NCBI GenBank assembly: GCA_945892775.1
Contig: CAMDDP010000002.1
Location: 62,001-126,000 of the forward strand
DNA: 64,000 nt
From: Chitinophaga pinensis
GTDB taxonomy: Bacteria > Bacteroidota > Bacteroidia > Chitinophagales > UBA10324
Direction of reading: 5' to 3'
Part shown: in pieces, positions 8,884 through 17,167 of the stretch
How positions within the stretch are numbered: the stretch's first letter is position 1
How the letters are laid out: each line of letters opens with the position of its first letter
Translations under genes and position numbers: made by a program
The notes under the pieces: model-generated
Database searches by the model: none
Told to the model about the DNA's origin: nothing
What the model saw: the letters and a program-made list of their open reading frames with translations, nothing else

Positions 8884-10074
8884 TTAAATATTTTTTGAAC
8901 TGGCTTGTGTTTTTAGTTGTCTTGCTGAAAGTGTGTATCCACCATCGCTGCCATCTATAAAGTGAATGTGCTCGCCTTTATTTATTCCATAAACAAAACA
9001 GGTCATGAGTGCCGTGTCAGATTCATGTAGACCATAAATTATTTCACCTTCTGAATGCAACACATCGAGCATCTTGCGCATTGTTGTAAGTTGGTTGGGA
9101 GTTACATCTAAAACCATTCGAAGTGTATCGTCGAATTTACGATAGTCAGAGTGTGCACCAAGGCTAGATTTATATTCCATCGGTCGAAAAAAAGGCACTG
9201 AAATTTGCCATTTGAAAATGGCAACAGCTATCAAGATTTCTAATGTTCTCCAAAAGTAATTTTTTTTGCTGTTATAATTTGTATGCCATTTTTCATCTGT
9301 CAATAGTTGACCTATACCTTTATAGCTCATGATCTGCTCGTGTACCGGAAGTGAGGAGTAAGCATTACCAGAAAGAATAGTATCGAGTTGATTGAGCACC
9401 AATGAATAAATGAGTTTGGGTTTATTACCACATGCCCTTACCATTAAAGTTGCGATGCGTCCGTTAATAGAAGGAATTGGTTGCCATCTGCAACTTAGTC
9501 CATCAAGATTTAAAGAGTCTTTTTCAGTGGGTGCTAAAGTTTGAGAATGACTTTTTGCAGCACCATTATTTTTTACTATTTCTTCTGCTTTGGTTATGGC
9601 GCCACCCCTAAATATTGCGATGGTCTGCATTCCTGCGAGTTGGTGCTTTGCTACTTCTAATTCGCTACCCATTTGAGTGACTTCACTAATACGCACGGCA
9701 CCAATTCGCAATGTCATGCCGAATGATTTAAGTGCCAAATCAGCCACTGATTCAAGAGTAGATAATATGTGTGCGAGTTGTGATGGTGGTATAACAAGGG
9801 TTGCGCCATCGCCACCAAAAACATAGGGAAAGGGGGTGCGATTCAGTGCATTTTGTGCAGCTATAATACATGCAGCACCAATCGTGTTTACATCCTTGTA
9901 TCGTCCTTCCATAATGGCAAGTGTTGAATCTGCAACATCTGCAATAATGATATGCCAGTCAGTTGGAACACGATGGTAATGGCGGTCTTGGGTCAGTTCG
10001 TTAAAATTGCTAAATGGTTGGATTGCATTGTACCAATCAAGTTCGATAACTACTGGTGTATCAATAGAAATCAT
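8884..10074 (-). CDS. DUF3095 protein with nucleotide-cyclase-like motifs
   Basis: Recognised as a DUF3095-family protein of 396 residues; the biochemical function is not established. The N-terminal half looks like a class III nucleotide-cyclase/GGDEF-type fold: IIIADVADST (Asp46 and Asp49) resembles the first metal-binding strand, and YVFGGDGATLV (Asp89) resembles the beta-hairpin that carries the GGDEF signature. The signature is not canonical, so catalytic activity is uncertain. The C-terminal half contains a second acidic motif (HFIDGSDGGYTL). No signal peptide or membrane helix is seen, so it should be cytoplasmic. Its ATG overlaps the stop codon of the upstream small membrane-protein gene (ATGA), implying translational coupling. 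A product of this protein could be a signalling nucleotide, but that is inference only. Confidence 0.75.
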   Translation of the reverse strand: MISIDTPVVIELDWYNAIQPFSNFNELTQDRHYHRVPTDWHIIIADVADSTLAIMEGRYKDVNTIGAACIIAAQNALNRTPFPYVFGGDGATLVIPPSQLAHILSTLESVADLALKSFGMTLRIGAVRISEVTQMGSELEVAKHQLAGMQTIAIFRGGAITKAEEIVKNNGAAKSHSQTLAPTEKDSLNLDGLSCRWQPIPSINGRIATLMVRACGNKPKLIYSLVLNQLDTILSGNAYSSLPVHEQIMSYKGIGQLLTDEKWHTNYNSKKNYFWRTLEILIAVAIFKWQISVPFFRPMEYKSSLGAHSDYRKFDDTLRMVLDVTPNQLTTMRKMLDVLHSEGEIIYGLHESDTALMTCFVYGINKGEHIHFIDGSDGGYTLSARQLKTQASSKNI

Positions 10075-10349
10075 ACTTCGAAATAAGGCACTTTTTTATA
10101 GCTGTTATTTATGTGCCTCCCTCCCCAATAACTCATGAGATTATATGCTGCTGCTAAGTCCAAAACAGTAAACCATATTGGGTAAGGGGGTATTGCAATC
10201 AGGTAAATACCGCCTTCTTTGGTGGTGACATTAGTATCGCTGGGTGGCGGAATGATTGAACCCATTATCATGATGATTCCCATATTCACTATGCTTCCGA
10301 AAATAACTCCTGCCACGACTGCTAAAATATTTTTAATAATTGAACCCAT
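10071..10349 (-). CDS. Small membrane protein, apparently missing its central part
   Basis: Encodes 92 residues. The N-terminus (IIKNILAVVAGVIFGSIVNM) is a clear membrane helix followed by a GSIIPPPSDTNVTTKEG loop; the C-terminal part (PIWFTVLDLAAAYNLMSYWG) is a second hydrophobic segment. From memory, the family with this start and end is about 130-140 residues long and has two more helices between the VTT-EG loop and the WFTVLDL segment. Here these two conserved ends are separated by only about eight residues, which suggests an internal in-frame deletion. The gene overlaps the start of the DUF3095 gene by four bases. Function unknown; it may be a degraded copy that persists because it couples translation of the next gene. 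Confidence 0.6.
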   Translation of the reverse strand: MGSIIKNILAVVAGVIFGSIVNMGIIMIMGSIIPPPSDTNVTTKEGGIYLIAIPPYPIWFTVLDLAAAYNLMSYWGGRHINNSYKKVPYFEV

Positions 10350-10549
10350 ATGTGATTTTTGTTTTACTGCAATTAATTATGGCTAATCAACGAAACTAAT
10401 TGTTATTTTGATGTTGTATAAGTTTTGATCAACTCTTTGTATAAAAATTTTTTCGAAATTATTAATTGCCTTCATGCATTTATAATAAAGATGGGGGAGT
10501 TATTAATTGTAGAATAGAAAATAAATATTTTAAACTTGTGCTTTCTATT

Positions 10550-12418
10550 ATGGCGAAAAAAATAAAAAAGGTCGTACCTGTTTCGGAAATTAAGTTGAAA
10601 GAAAGTCCGCCATTTTTTTCATTAGATAATTATGTTTTACAATTTTCAATCATTATTGGTGTTGTAATTATTTTTTATGGAAACACTTTGCTAAATGGGT
10701 TCGCACTGGATGATGGATTAGTTTGGACTGATAATAAGTTTGTAAAAAGTGGTTTTTCTGGAATACCAGATATTTTATTTCACGATTCTTTTTATGGAAC
10801 CATTGGAGGAAATTACAATCTTGCAGGAGGACGGTGGCGGCCTCTTTCGCTAATCACCTTTGCAATAGAAAATGAATGGTGGGGCCAAATGGCCTGGGTT
10901 TCGCATCTCATCAATTTAATTCTTTATGCAATAACGGGATGTGTTTTGCTTACCATCTTTCGAAATTATTTTCTAGTAAATAATCCATTGATCTCTTTTG
11001 TGTGTGTGTTGTTGTTTATGGTGCATCCTGTGCACACTGAAGCAATCACCAATATTAAAAGCCGCGATGAAATTTTATCATTACTTTTTTTGCTCGGTAC
11101 ACTATTAATTGCTTTGGATGTAGCGAGTGGAATAAAAAAACCAATTGCAATTATTGGCTCCGGATTTTTGTTTTTCCTTGCCTTGCTTTCTAAAGAAAAT
11201 GGTTTGATGTTTTTGTTTATCATTCCTATCACACTTTATTTTTTCAGCAATCTTTCTTTAAAAAAAATAGCAATTCAAAGTTTGCCATACTTTTTTCTGG
11301 TTGCTGTTTATATTTATTTGAGAGTAAGTATTGTTGGTTTTTCGAATGAAAAAGTGATGGAGCTAATGGACAATCCATATTTGCTGGCAACAACTTCGCA
11401 AACATTTGCCACTATATTTTTTGTATTCCTTCTTTATTTCAAGTTGCTTTTATTTCCTCATCCACTAACCTATGATTATTCCTATAATCAAATTCCTTAT
11501 CGTGATTTTAATGATACTGCAATAATCTTCTCTGTTGTGCTTCACTTGGCATTAATCATTTTTTGTCTCACCCAACTGAAAACAAAAAATGTACTCGCTT
11601 GGTGTGTGCTCTTTTATTTCGCAAGCATGTTCATTGTCTCGAACATTGTGTTCAACATTGGTGCTCCGTTGGCTGAACGGTTCTTGTATCAATCATCCAT
11701 TGCATTCTGCATTGCTGTGGTTGTGCTTACCGAAAAGTTATTTGCAATGTTGAAGTTGAAAATTTCTCTGCAAAAAAACATTTCAATTGCATTGCTGATT
11801 GCAATCGCGATTCCTGCAGGCTGGAAAACGATTACACGAAATGAGGTATGGCGTACGGGTCCGAATCTTGGAATGACAGATGTGCTAATATCAGTTAACT
11901 CAGCAAGGGCAAACACTTATGCCGCAGCAAATTATATTTCGCTCTATGATTCTTTAAAGACTGACACGAAAAGAAAAGAGTATCTTCAAAAAGCAGTTGA
12001 GTACTGCAAAGCATCACAAAAAATTTATCCAGGTTTTTATACCAACTGGATGTTGTGCGGGTTTGCTTACTCGCGGTTGGATAGCCTCGACAAAGCAGTA
12101 TGGGCTTGGAAGCAAGCCAGAGAATTACAGGCTACTGACTATGTAAAAACAAATCTCAAAGCTATTGCTGATAAGTATCTCGCAATAGGTGAAAGCGAAG
12201 GAGCGAAAAAGAATTTTGTTCAGTCCATTCCTTGGTTTCGAAAAGCGATTGACATTGATTCTTACAACGCTGAATACTGGTACAACATGGGGGGCGCATA
12301 CTTTATGATTAACAATTCTGACAGTGCTGAAATAAGTTTTGCTGCGGCATTAAAATTAAATCCGAATCACACACAATCAAAACAAGGATTAGATGCAGTA
12401 TTAATAAGAAAAAAATAA
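10550..12418 (+). CDS. TMTC-like multi-spanning membrane protein with C-terminal TPR repeats
   Basis: Predicted polytopic inner-membrane protein of 622 residues. The first part (about residues 20-450) holds roughly ten hydrophobic segments and a periplasmic loop with LNGFALDDGLVWTDN, the kind of acidic motif seen in GT-C glycosyltransferases and TMTC-type O-mannosyltransferases (GFxxDD). The last 170 residues form TPR repeats, for example AEYWYNMGGAYFMINNSDSA. I chose the ATG before AKKIKKVVPV as the start; an ATG 84 bases upstream is also in frame but adds an implausible hydrophilic leader. The gene is seven bases upstream of the isoaspartyl-peptidase gene and likely in one operon with it and a glycosyltransferase. 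Whether it transfers sugars is inferred from fold resemblance. Confidence 0.75.
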   Translation: MAKKIKKVVPVSEIKLKESPPFFSLDNYVLQFSIIIGVVIIFYGNTLLNGFALDDGLVWTDNKFVKSGFSGIPDILFHDSFYGTIGGNYNLAGGRWRPLSLITFAIENEWWGQMAWVSHLINLILYAITGCVLLTIFRNYFLVNNPLISFVCVLLFMVHPVHTEAITNIKSRDEILSLLFLLGTLLIALDVASGIKKPIAIIGSGFLFFLALLSKENGLMFLFIIPITLYFFSNLSLKKIAIQSLPYFFLVAVYIYLRVSIVGFSNEKVMELMDNPYLLATTSQTFATIFFVFLLYFKLLLFPHPLTYDYSYNQIPYRDFNDTAIIFSVVLHLALIIFCLTQLKTKNVLAWCVLFYFASMFIVSNIVFNIGAPLAERFLYQSSIAFCIAVVVLTEKLFAMLKLKISLQKNISIALLIAIAIPAGWKTITRNEVWRTGPNLGMTDVLISVNSARANTYAAANYISLYDSLKTDTKRKEYLQKAVEYCKASQKIYPGFYTNWMLCGFAYSRLDSLDKAVWAWKQARELQATDYVKTNLKAIADKYLAIGESEGAKKNFVQSIPWFRKAIDIDSYNAEYWYNMGGAYFMINNSDSAEISFAAALKLNPNHTQSKQGLDAVLIRKK

Positions 12419-12425
12419 AATAATT

Positions 12426-13364
12426 ATGAGCAAGAAAAAGTTTTCCATTGCAGTTCACGGTGGAGCGGGAACTATTTTAAAAAAAATGATGACTGCTGAA
12501 AAAGAAAGGCTGTATAAAAAAGCATTGGAAATTGCATTGGAAGTTGGAGGGGATATTTTGGAAGATGGTGGTATGGCTATTGACGCTGTTGAAGCAGCTG
12601 TTTATGAATTAGAAAATTTTCCGTTGTTCAACGCTGGTAAGGGAGCCGTTTTTAATCACGATGGAAAACATGAAATGGATGCTGCAATCATGGATGGTTC
12701 AACCTTAAAAGCCGGAGCAGTTACTTGTGTGAATCATGTTCGCAATCCGGTTGTGCTTGCGCGTGAAGTAATGGAGCATTCAGAACATGTTTTACTCTCT
12801 GGAAAAGGAGCGGAGCAGTTTGCTCGAATCAGAAAAATAAAACTGGAGAAAGATAATTATTTCTTTACCGATGAACGATACAAGCAATTGCAGGAAGTTA
12901 TAAATGAAGAAGGCGCTCACCTTGATCATAATATTAATGTGAAAGAAAAAAAGTTCGGAACCGTTGGTGCAGTTGCGTTGGATGTAAATGGAAATCTTGC
13001 AGCTGCAACTTCAACTGGAGGAATGACCAATAAAAGATTCGGACGCATTGGCGACAGTCCTATTATTGGTTCGGGCACCTATGCGAATAATAAAACCTGC
13101 GCGGTTTCGTGTACCGGTCACGGCGAATTTTTTATTCGTGCGGTTGTGGCTTATGATATTTCGTGTTTGATTGAATACAAAGGCATGACCTTAAAGCAAG
13201 CCTGCAAGGAAGTGGTGAATAATAAATTGGTGAAACTTGGCGGCGAAGGCGGTTTAATTGCAGTTGATAAAGAGGGCAATGTTGAGTTTTCTTTTAACTC
13301 CGATGGAATGTATCGTGGGTATAAAACTTCTAATGGAAAAGAATTTATTGCGATTTATAAATAA
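12426..13364 (+). CDS. iaaA: Isoaspartyl peptidase / L-asparaginase, Ntn-hydrolase family
   Basis: Cleaves isoaspartyl dipeptides and can hydrolyse asparagine. The 312-residue precursor has the family start IAVHGGAGT, the substrate motif FPLFNAGKGAVF, and the autoprocessing site in KKFGTVGAVALD, where Thr179 becomes the N-terminal nucleophile of the beta subunit after self-cleavage. STGGMTNKRFGRIGDSPIIG, which forms the active-site pocket, is intact. No signal peptide is visible, so it is probably cytoplasmic; some relatives with a signal peptide act on glycosylasparagine in the periplasm. It lies between the TMTC-like gene and a glycosyltransferase gene with very short spacers, which suggests a single transcript. 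Confidence 0.93.
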   Translation: MSKKKFSIAVHGGAGTILKKMMTAEKERLYKKALEIALEVGGDILEDGGMAIDAVEAAVYELENFPLFNAGKGAVFNHDGKHEMDAAIMDGSTLKAGAVTCVNHVRNPVVLAREVMEHSEHVLLSGKGAEQFARIRKIKLEKDNYFFTDERYKQLQEVINEEGAHLDHNINVKEKKFGTVGAVALDVNGNLAAATSTGGMTNKRFGRIGDSPIIGSGTYANNKTCAVSCTGHGEFFIRAVVAYDISCLIEYKGMTLKQACKEVVNNKLVKLGGEGGLIAVDKEGNVEFSFNSDGMYRGYKTSNGKEFIAIYK

Positions 13365-13373
13365 CAGTTGCAC

Positions 13374-14351
13374 ATGAAAATTAGTGGATTCACAATGGCA
13401 AAGAATGCGGATAAATTATATTATCCGATTAAGGAAAGTATTGAATCTATTTTGCCTATAGTGGATGAGTTTATTGTTGCCATTGGTGACAATGATGTCG
13501 ATGATTATTCAATAGAAAAAATACAATCCATCAACTCCGATAAAATAAAAATCATTCGTACGAAGTGGGATTTGGAAAAGTATTCGAGAGGAACAGAGAA
13601 TGCTCACCAGACTGATATTGCCAAAGAGGCCTGCACCGGCGATTGGCTTTTTTATGTACAGGCTGATGAAGTTATTCATGAAAAATACCATTACAACATT
13701 GTAAACCGTTGCGAACAGCTTCTAAATGATTCGCGCATTGAAGGTTTGCTTTTTCGCTACAAACATTTTTGGGGCGATTATAACCATCACCTTTTATCAC
13801 ACGGGTGGTATCCGAATGAGATTAGAATTATTCGAAATAATAAAGAAATTCATTCCTGGGAATCGGCACAATCATTTAGAAAAATTCCTGCATTTGATTA
13901 CAAAGATTATCGTCAGCACAGTGGAACCTATAAATTGAATGTGGCAAAAGTTGATGCTGAAGTTTATCACTATGGCTGGGTTCGGCCACCTCAATTGATG
14001 CAGAAGAAAAAAAAATCGCTAGATACCATTCATAAGGGAGAAAAAAAGGTCGAAGAATTATATTCTTTACAAAAAAAATATTTCGATTATGGCCCAATGA
14101 AAAGAATAAAAATTTTCACAGAATCGCATCCTGAGGTGATGAATGATTGGATCGCTAAATTTAACTGGAAGGATTTGCTTGATTATACCGGAAATAAATT
14201 TCCTGATCGCGATTTGTACAAACATGAAAAATTGAAATATCGTATCGTCACATGGTTAGAGCAAAACATTGTTGGAGGGAGAGAATTAGGTGGTTTTCGC
14301 AACTATAATTTAATAAATATTCCCTTCAGTTCTGAAGTTAAAAATCAGTGA
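13374..14351 (+). CDS. Family 2-like glycosyltransferase
   Basis: Predicted 325-residue sugar transferase. The N-terminal half is a GT-A fold: MKISGFTMAKNADKLYYP begins the nucleotide-sugar domain, VDEFIVAIGDNDVDD is the loop after the second strand, and DWLFYVQADEVIHE contains the DxD-equivalent metal-binding site (QADEV). No membrane helix is seen, so the enzyme would act on the cytoplasmic face. The donor and acceptor cannot be told. The ATG used here is the natural start; a TTG two codons upstream is in frame but unnecessary. The gene begins nine bases after the isoaspartyl peptidase gene and closes the operon. Confidence 0.85.
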   Translation: MKISGFTMAKNADKLYYPIKESIESILPIVDEFIVAIGDNDVDDYSIEKIQSINSDKIKIIRTKWDLEKYSRGTENAHQTDIAKEACTGDWLFYVQADEVIHEKYHYNIVNRCEQLLNDSRIEGLLFRYKHFWGDYNHHLLSHGWYPNEIRIIRNNKEIHSWESAQSFRKIPAFDYKDYRQHSGTYKLNVAKVDAEVYHYGWVRPPQLMQKKKKSLDTIHKGEKKVEELYSLQKKYFDYGPMKRIKIFTESHPEVMNDWIAKFNWKDLLDYTGNKFPDRDLYKHEKLKYRIVTWLEQNIVGGRELGGFRNYNLINIPFSSEVKNQ

Positions 14352-14397
14352 GGTTTAAACGGAAATTTCATTATCTTCTATTATTTCCATTTCTGGT

Positions 14398-14427
14398 TTT
14401 GTAATGTAGATTGAAAACATATCTTTG
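14398..14427 (+). promoter_or_regulatory. Promoter of rpmI-rplT
   Basis: TTTG (14398-14401), an 18-base spacer and TATCTTTG (14420-14427), a full match to the Bacteroidota TTTG / TAnnTTTG consensus. The predicted start is near 14433, about 16 bases before the rpmI ATG, so the operon starts at rpmI and does not include infC. Confidence 0.75.
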
Positions 14428-14448
14428 CCCGCTCAATTTTTTTGACCT

Positions 14449-14646
14449 ATGCCTAAAATGAAGACTAATTCCAGTGCCAAGAAACGATTTCAAGTGACTG
14501 GCTCAGGAAAAGTAAAAAGAAAAAAAGCTTTTAAAAGCCACATATTGACTAAGAAATCTCACGCCCGTAAAAAAGAATTAGGGAAGGATACTATTGTGCA
14601 TAGCGCTAATTTTGCTCATGTTCAAAAATTACTTGTCTCTCTATAA
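14449..14646 (+). CDS. rpmI: 50S ribosomal protein bL35
   Basis: Small basic protein of the large ribosomal subunit, 65 residues as expected. The family start [19 protein letters not shown] and the [12 protein letters not shown] segment are conserved. It is followed by rplT with a 45-base spacer, the usual gene pair. In most bacteria infC precedes rpmI; here a glycosyltransferase gene and a clear promoter occupy that place. Confidence 0.98.
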   Translation: MPKMKTNSSAKKRFQVTGSGKVKRKKAFKSHILTKKSHARKKELGKDTIVHSANFAHVQKLLVSL

Positions 14647-14691
14647 CTAATTGCTACCAAATAATAACAGACAACTCACAAATAATATAAC

Positions 14692-15039
14692 ATGCCTCGT
14701 TCAGTAAATGCCGTCGCCTCACGTGCCCGCCGTAAGAAAGTCTTAGAAAGAGCCAAAGGATACTGGGGAACAAGAAGTACAAACATCTCAACTGCAAAAA
14801 ATGCTGTTGACAAAGCCCTTGCCTATGCCTATGTTGGTCGCAAGCAAAAAAAGAGAGATTATCGTTCTCTTTGGATCGTTCGTATCAATGCTGGAGTACA
14901 CGAACATGGTTTAACTTATGGTCGTTTCATTGCGGCTTTAAAAAAACATAAGATTGAATTGAATCGTAAAGTTTTAGCCGATTTAGCTATGAATGAACCA
15001 GTAGCTTTCAAAGCAATAGTTGATAAAGTAAAAGCGTAA
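14692..15039 (+). CDS. rplT: 50S ribosomal protein bL20
   Basis: Binds 23S rRNA early in assembly of the large subunit. The 115-residue product shows the conserved start [20 protein letters not shown], the AKGYWGTRS segment, [18 protein letters not shown] and the C-terminal [16 protein letters not shown] region. Length is normal. A hairpin terminator follows 20 bases downstream. In enterobacteria bL20 represses its own operon by binding the leader RNA; the short leader here leaves no room for the same type of control. Confidence 0.98.
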   Translation: MPRSVNAVASRARRKKVLERAKGYWGTRSTNISTAKNAVDKALAYAYVGRKQKKRDYRSLWIVRINAGVHEHGLTYGRFIAALKKHKIELNRKVLADLAMNEPVAFKAIVDKVKA

Positions 15040-15058
15040 AATATTTTTTAGATTTTTT

Positions 15059-15092
15059 AAAGCCGTCTCGATTTATCGTGACGGCTTTTTTA
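15059..15092 (+). terminator. Intrinsic terminator of rpmI-rplT
   Basis: AAGCCGTC pairs with GACGGCTT over a 13-base loop that can itself pair partly (TCGAT...ATCG), followed by six T residues. Confidence 0.92.
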
Positions 15093-15126
15093 TTTTCATT
15101 AAATTAAACAACAAACTGTTAACCAT

Positions 15127-15134
15127 TATATTTG
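15127..15134 (+). promoter_or_regulatory. Predicted -7 box of the Wzi-like gene
   Basis: TATATTTG is a full TAnnTTTG match ending five bases before the ATG. With the usual distance of six bases to the start of transcription, the message would start at or next to the ATG itself, so it may be leaderless. No good TTG box is visible upstream. Confidence 0.45.
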
Positions 15135-15139
15135 TCGGA

Positions 15140-16840
15140 ATGAAAATATTTCTCCGTTTTTTTTCCTGCTTTCTTTTACTCGCCATAATCATATCATCCA
15201 ATAAATTATGTGCGCAGTCAGCTTTTGTTCCACTTGGTACCATTACTTATAATTATCTCGATCGACTCGAAATAAAATCAGGTGTTTTTCTCACTGATAT
15301 TCATACATCAGTAAAACCCTATCGAAGAGATAATATTGTAAATGCCATTCATCAGTTTGATACCATTTACCCTTTGGTTCATTTCACCGATCTTGATGGG
15401 AAAATACTCGAGTATCTTGATAATGATAATTCAGAATACATTGATAGTGATACCATCAATAGTAATAATCCTCTTTATTATTTTTATCGTACCAAAGCTG
15501 ATTTCTATAGTGTAAAATCCAAAGATTTTATGATGCGAATAAATCCGGTCATACAATTCGGAATTGGTGCCGATACCTTCTCAAATGATGGTAGCCGTTT
15601 CATTAATACTCGCGGAGTAGAGGCACGCGGATGGGTTTCACAAAAAGTTGCCTTCTATGTTTACATTGGAGAAAATCAAGCGCGATACACCAAGTATGTT
15701 CAGAACTATACCAATAAAATTGGTGCCGTTCCAGGCGAAGGCTATTATAAAAATTTTAAAGAAACAGGGGTCGACTTTTTAACCACTCGTGGCTACATTG
15801 ATTTTACAGCTGCCAAACACATCAATATCACTTTTGGCCGCGATAAGAATTTTTTCGGGAATGGTTACCGTAGCTTACAACTCTCTGATTTTTCTGAGGA
15901 TTATTTATTTCTTCGATTTAAAACTCAAATTTGGAAACTCGAATACACAAATGTGTTTGCCGATTTAACTTCTGATTTTTTAAGAGGTGGCGATCGTCTT
16001 CTTCCCAAAAAATATGCTGCCTTTCACCACCTCAGTTTAAATGCTTCTAAATTTTTAAATGTCGGATTATTTGAAGGAGTGGTGTTCCATCGAAAAGATG
16101 CTTTTGAGCTTCAATACCTTGTTCCAATTATTTTTTATCGTGGGGTGGAGCAGGGTTTAGGAAGTCCTGATAATGCATTCATTGGCGCTGATTTAAAAAT
16201 TAATTTCCTTCGTGCATTTTCTTTATATAGTCAACTGATGGTTGATGATATGAATATTACCGCACTTCGTAATGGCACTGGCTACTGGGCAAACAAACTC
16301 GGCTCACAAATAGGCATTAAGTACATTGATGCATTCACAGTTGAAAATCTTGACCTTCAGATTGAAGGAAACTGGATTCGACCATACACTTACACCCACT
16401 ATGATAGTGTATCTAACTTCACTCATTATAACCAGCCACTCGCACATCCGCTCGGAGCTAACTTTAAAGAAATGATTGTGATAGCTCGTTTTCAGCCAAC
16501 TGCTAATTTTTGGATAACTGCCAAGTGGTTTGATATTATGATGGGACAGGATAGTTTAAAAGGAATTTCTTCCACTACCAATTTTGGGGGCAACATTCAG
16601 CTAGTGGCAACCGAACCAACTGTTAATTCACTCTACGGAAATGTAATAGGGCAGGGGGTAGGCACACATTTAACTATTGGCGAATTAATTTTCACTTATA
16701 TGTTAAAACACAATTTTTTTATTGATGCGGGCCTAACATATCGAGAAGCTTTTTCAAAAGTGAGTCGTTACAACCAAGGTGTTTTTTATTGGTATGCCTC
16801 TTTGCGTTTAAACATTCCTGCAAAACTGATGGAGTTTTAA
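15140..16840 (+). CDS. Wzi-like capsule assembly outer-membrane beta-barrel protein
   Basis: Predicted outer-membrane barrel of 566 residues. A signal peptide ends near KLCAQSA. The region HINITFGRDKNFFGNGYRS, followed by FSEDYLFLRFKTQIWKLEYT, resembles the Wzi family, whose members help attach or organise capsule polysaccharide at the cell surface. Alternating hydrophobic strands run to the C-terminus, which ends SLRLNIPAKLMEF. Proteins of this family are widespread in Bacteroidota and their job there has not been worked out. No capsule genes are adjacent: the neighbours are rplT and rpoC. Function at the level of polysaccharide attachment is therefore inference. Confidence 0.75.
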   Translation: MKIFLRFFSCFLLLAIIISSNKLCAQSAFVPLGTITYNYLDRLEIKSGVFLTDIHTSVKPYRRDNIVNAIHQFDTIYPLVHFTDLDGKILEYLDNDNSEYIDSDTINSNNPLYYFYRTKADFYSVKSKDFMMRINPVIQFGIGADTFSNDGSRFINTRGVEARGWVSQKVAFYVYIGENQARYTKYVQNYTNKIGAVPGEGYYKNFKETGVDFLTTRGYIDFTAAKHINITFGRDKNFFGNGYRSLQLSDFSEDYLFLRFKTQIWKLEYTNVFADLTSDFLRGGDRLLPKKYAAFHHLSLNASKFLNVGLFEGVVFHRKDAFELQYLVPIIFYRGVEQGLGSPDNAFIGADLKINFLRAFSLYSQLMVDDMNITALRNGTGYWANKLGSQIGIKYIDAFTVENLDLQIEGNWIRPYTYTHYDSVSNFTHYNQPLAHPLGANFKEMIVIARFQPTANFWITAKWFDIMMGQDSLKGISSTTNFGGNIQLVATEPTVNSLYGNVIGQGVGTHLTIGELIFTYMLKHNFFIDAGLTYREAFSKVSRYNQGVFYWYASLRLNIPAKLMEF

Positions 16841-17167
16841 TTCTTTCGGGGGCATAATTATTTTTCTAAAAAAGTTTAACTCAATTATTTATTTTCTTCA
16901 GGAAATATTTTAGAGATTTAAACTTTGTGGCAATCTCTTCAGATTAAATCTTCTTAATTTTCACTTGCAAATCTCACTATTTCTATTACATTTGCACTCC
17001 CTTGAAAAAGGAAAAACTTTTTGCCTGGCCGCTACAACAAATTAATGCACTCATTACCAATATTATACACCGCTTTATGTGTATCATCCGGGTCGATTAA
17101 ATCTGCCTGTGGTGTGCCTGTTTTATTTCGTTCATCATTTCTAAACCAACTAAATCCGCTTTGATTT
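16841..17167 (+). promoter_or_regulatory. rpoC promoter region and long leader
   Basis: This 327-base stretch has no complete conserved gene. It carries a strong promoter: TTG at 16965-16967, a 19-base spacer and TACATTTG at 16987-16994, predicting a transcript start near 17000 and a leader of about 168 bases. The leader contains a 39-codon ATG frame (17045-17164) that stops three bases before the rpoC ATG; it could be a leader peptide or chance. On the opposite strand a frame reads into the leader from rpoC and stops at 17032; its C-terminal part has a protein-like composition (for example NKTGTPQADLIDPDDTHK), so a gene remnant is also possible. Confidence 0.65.

Noticed and set aside
9800-9830. 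FGGDGA in the DUF3095 protein as a diguanylate cyclase signature
   Set aside because: The motif is not GGDEF/GGEEF, no inhibitory RxxD site is visible, and the protein fits DUF3095 as a whole, so a c-di-GMP synthase call is not justified.
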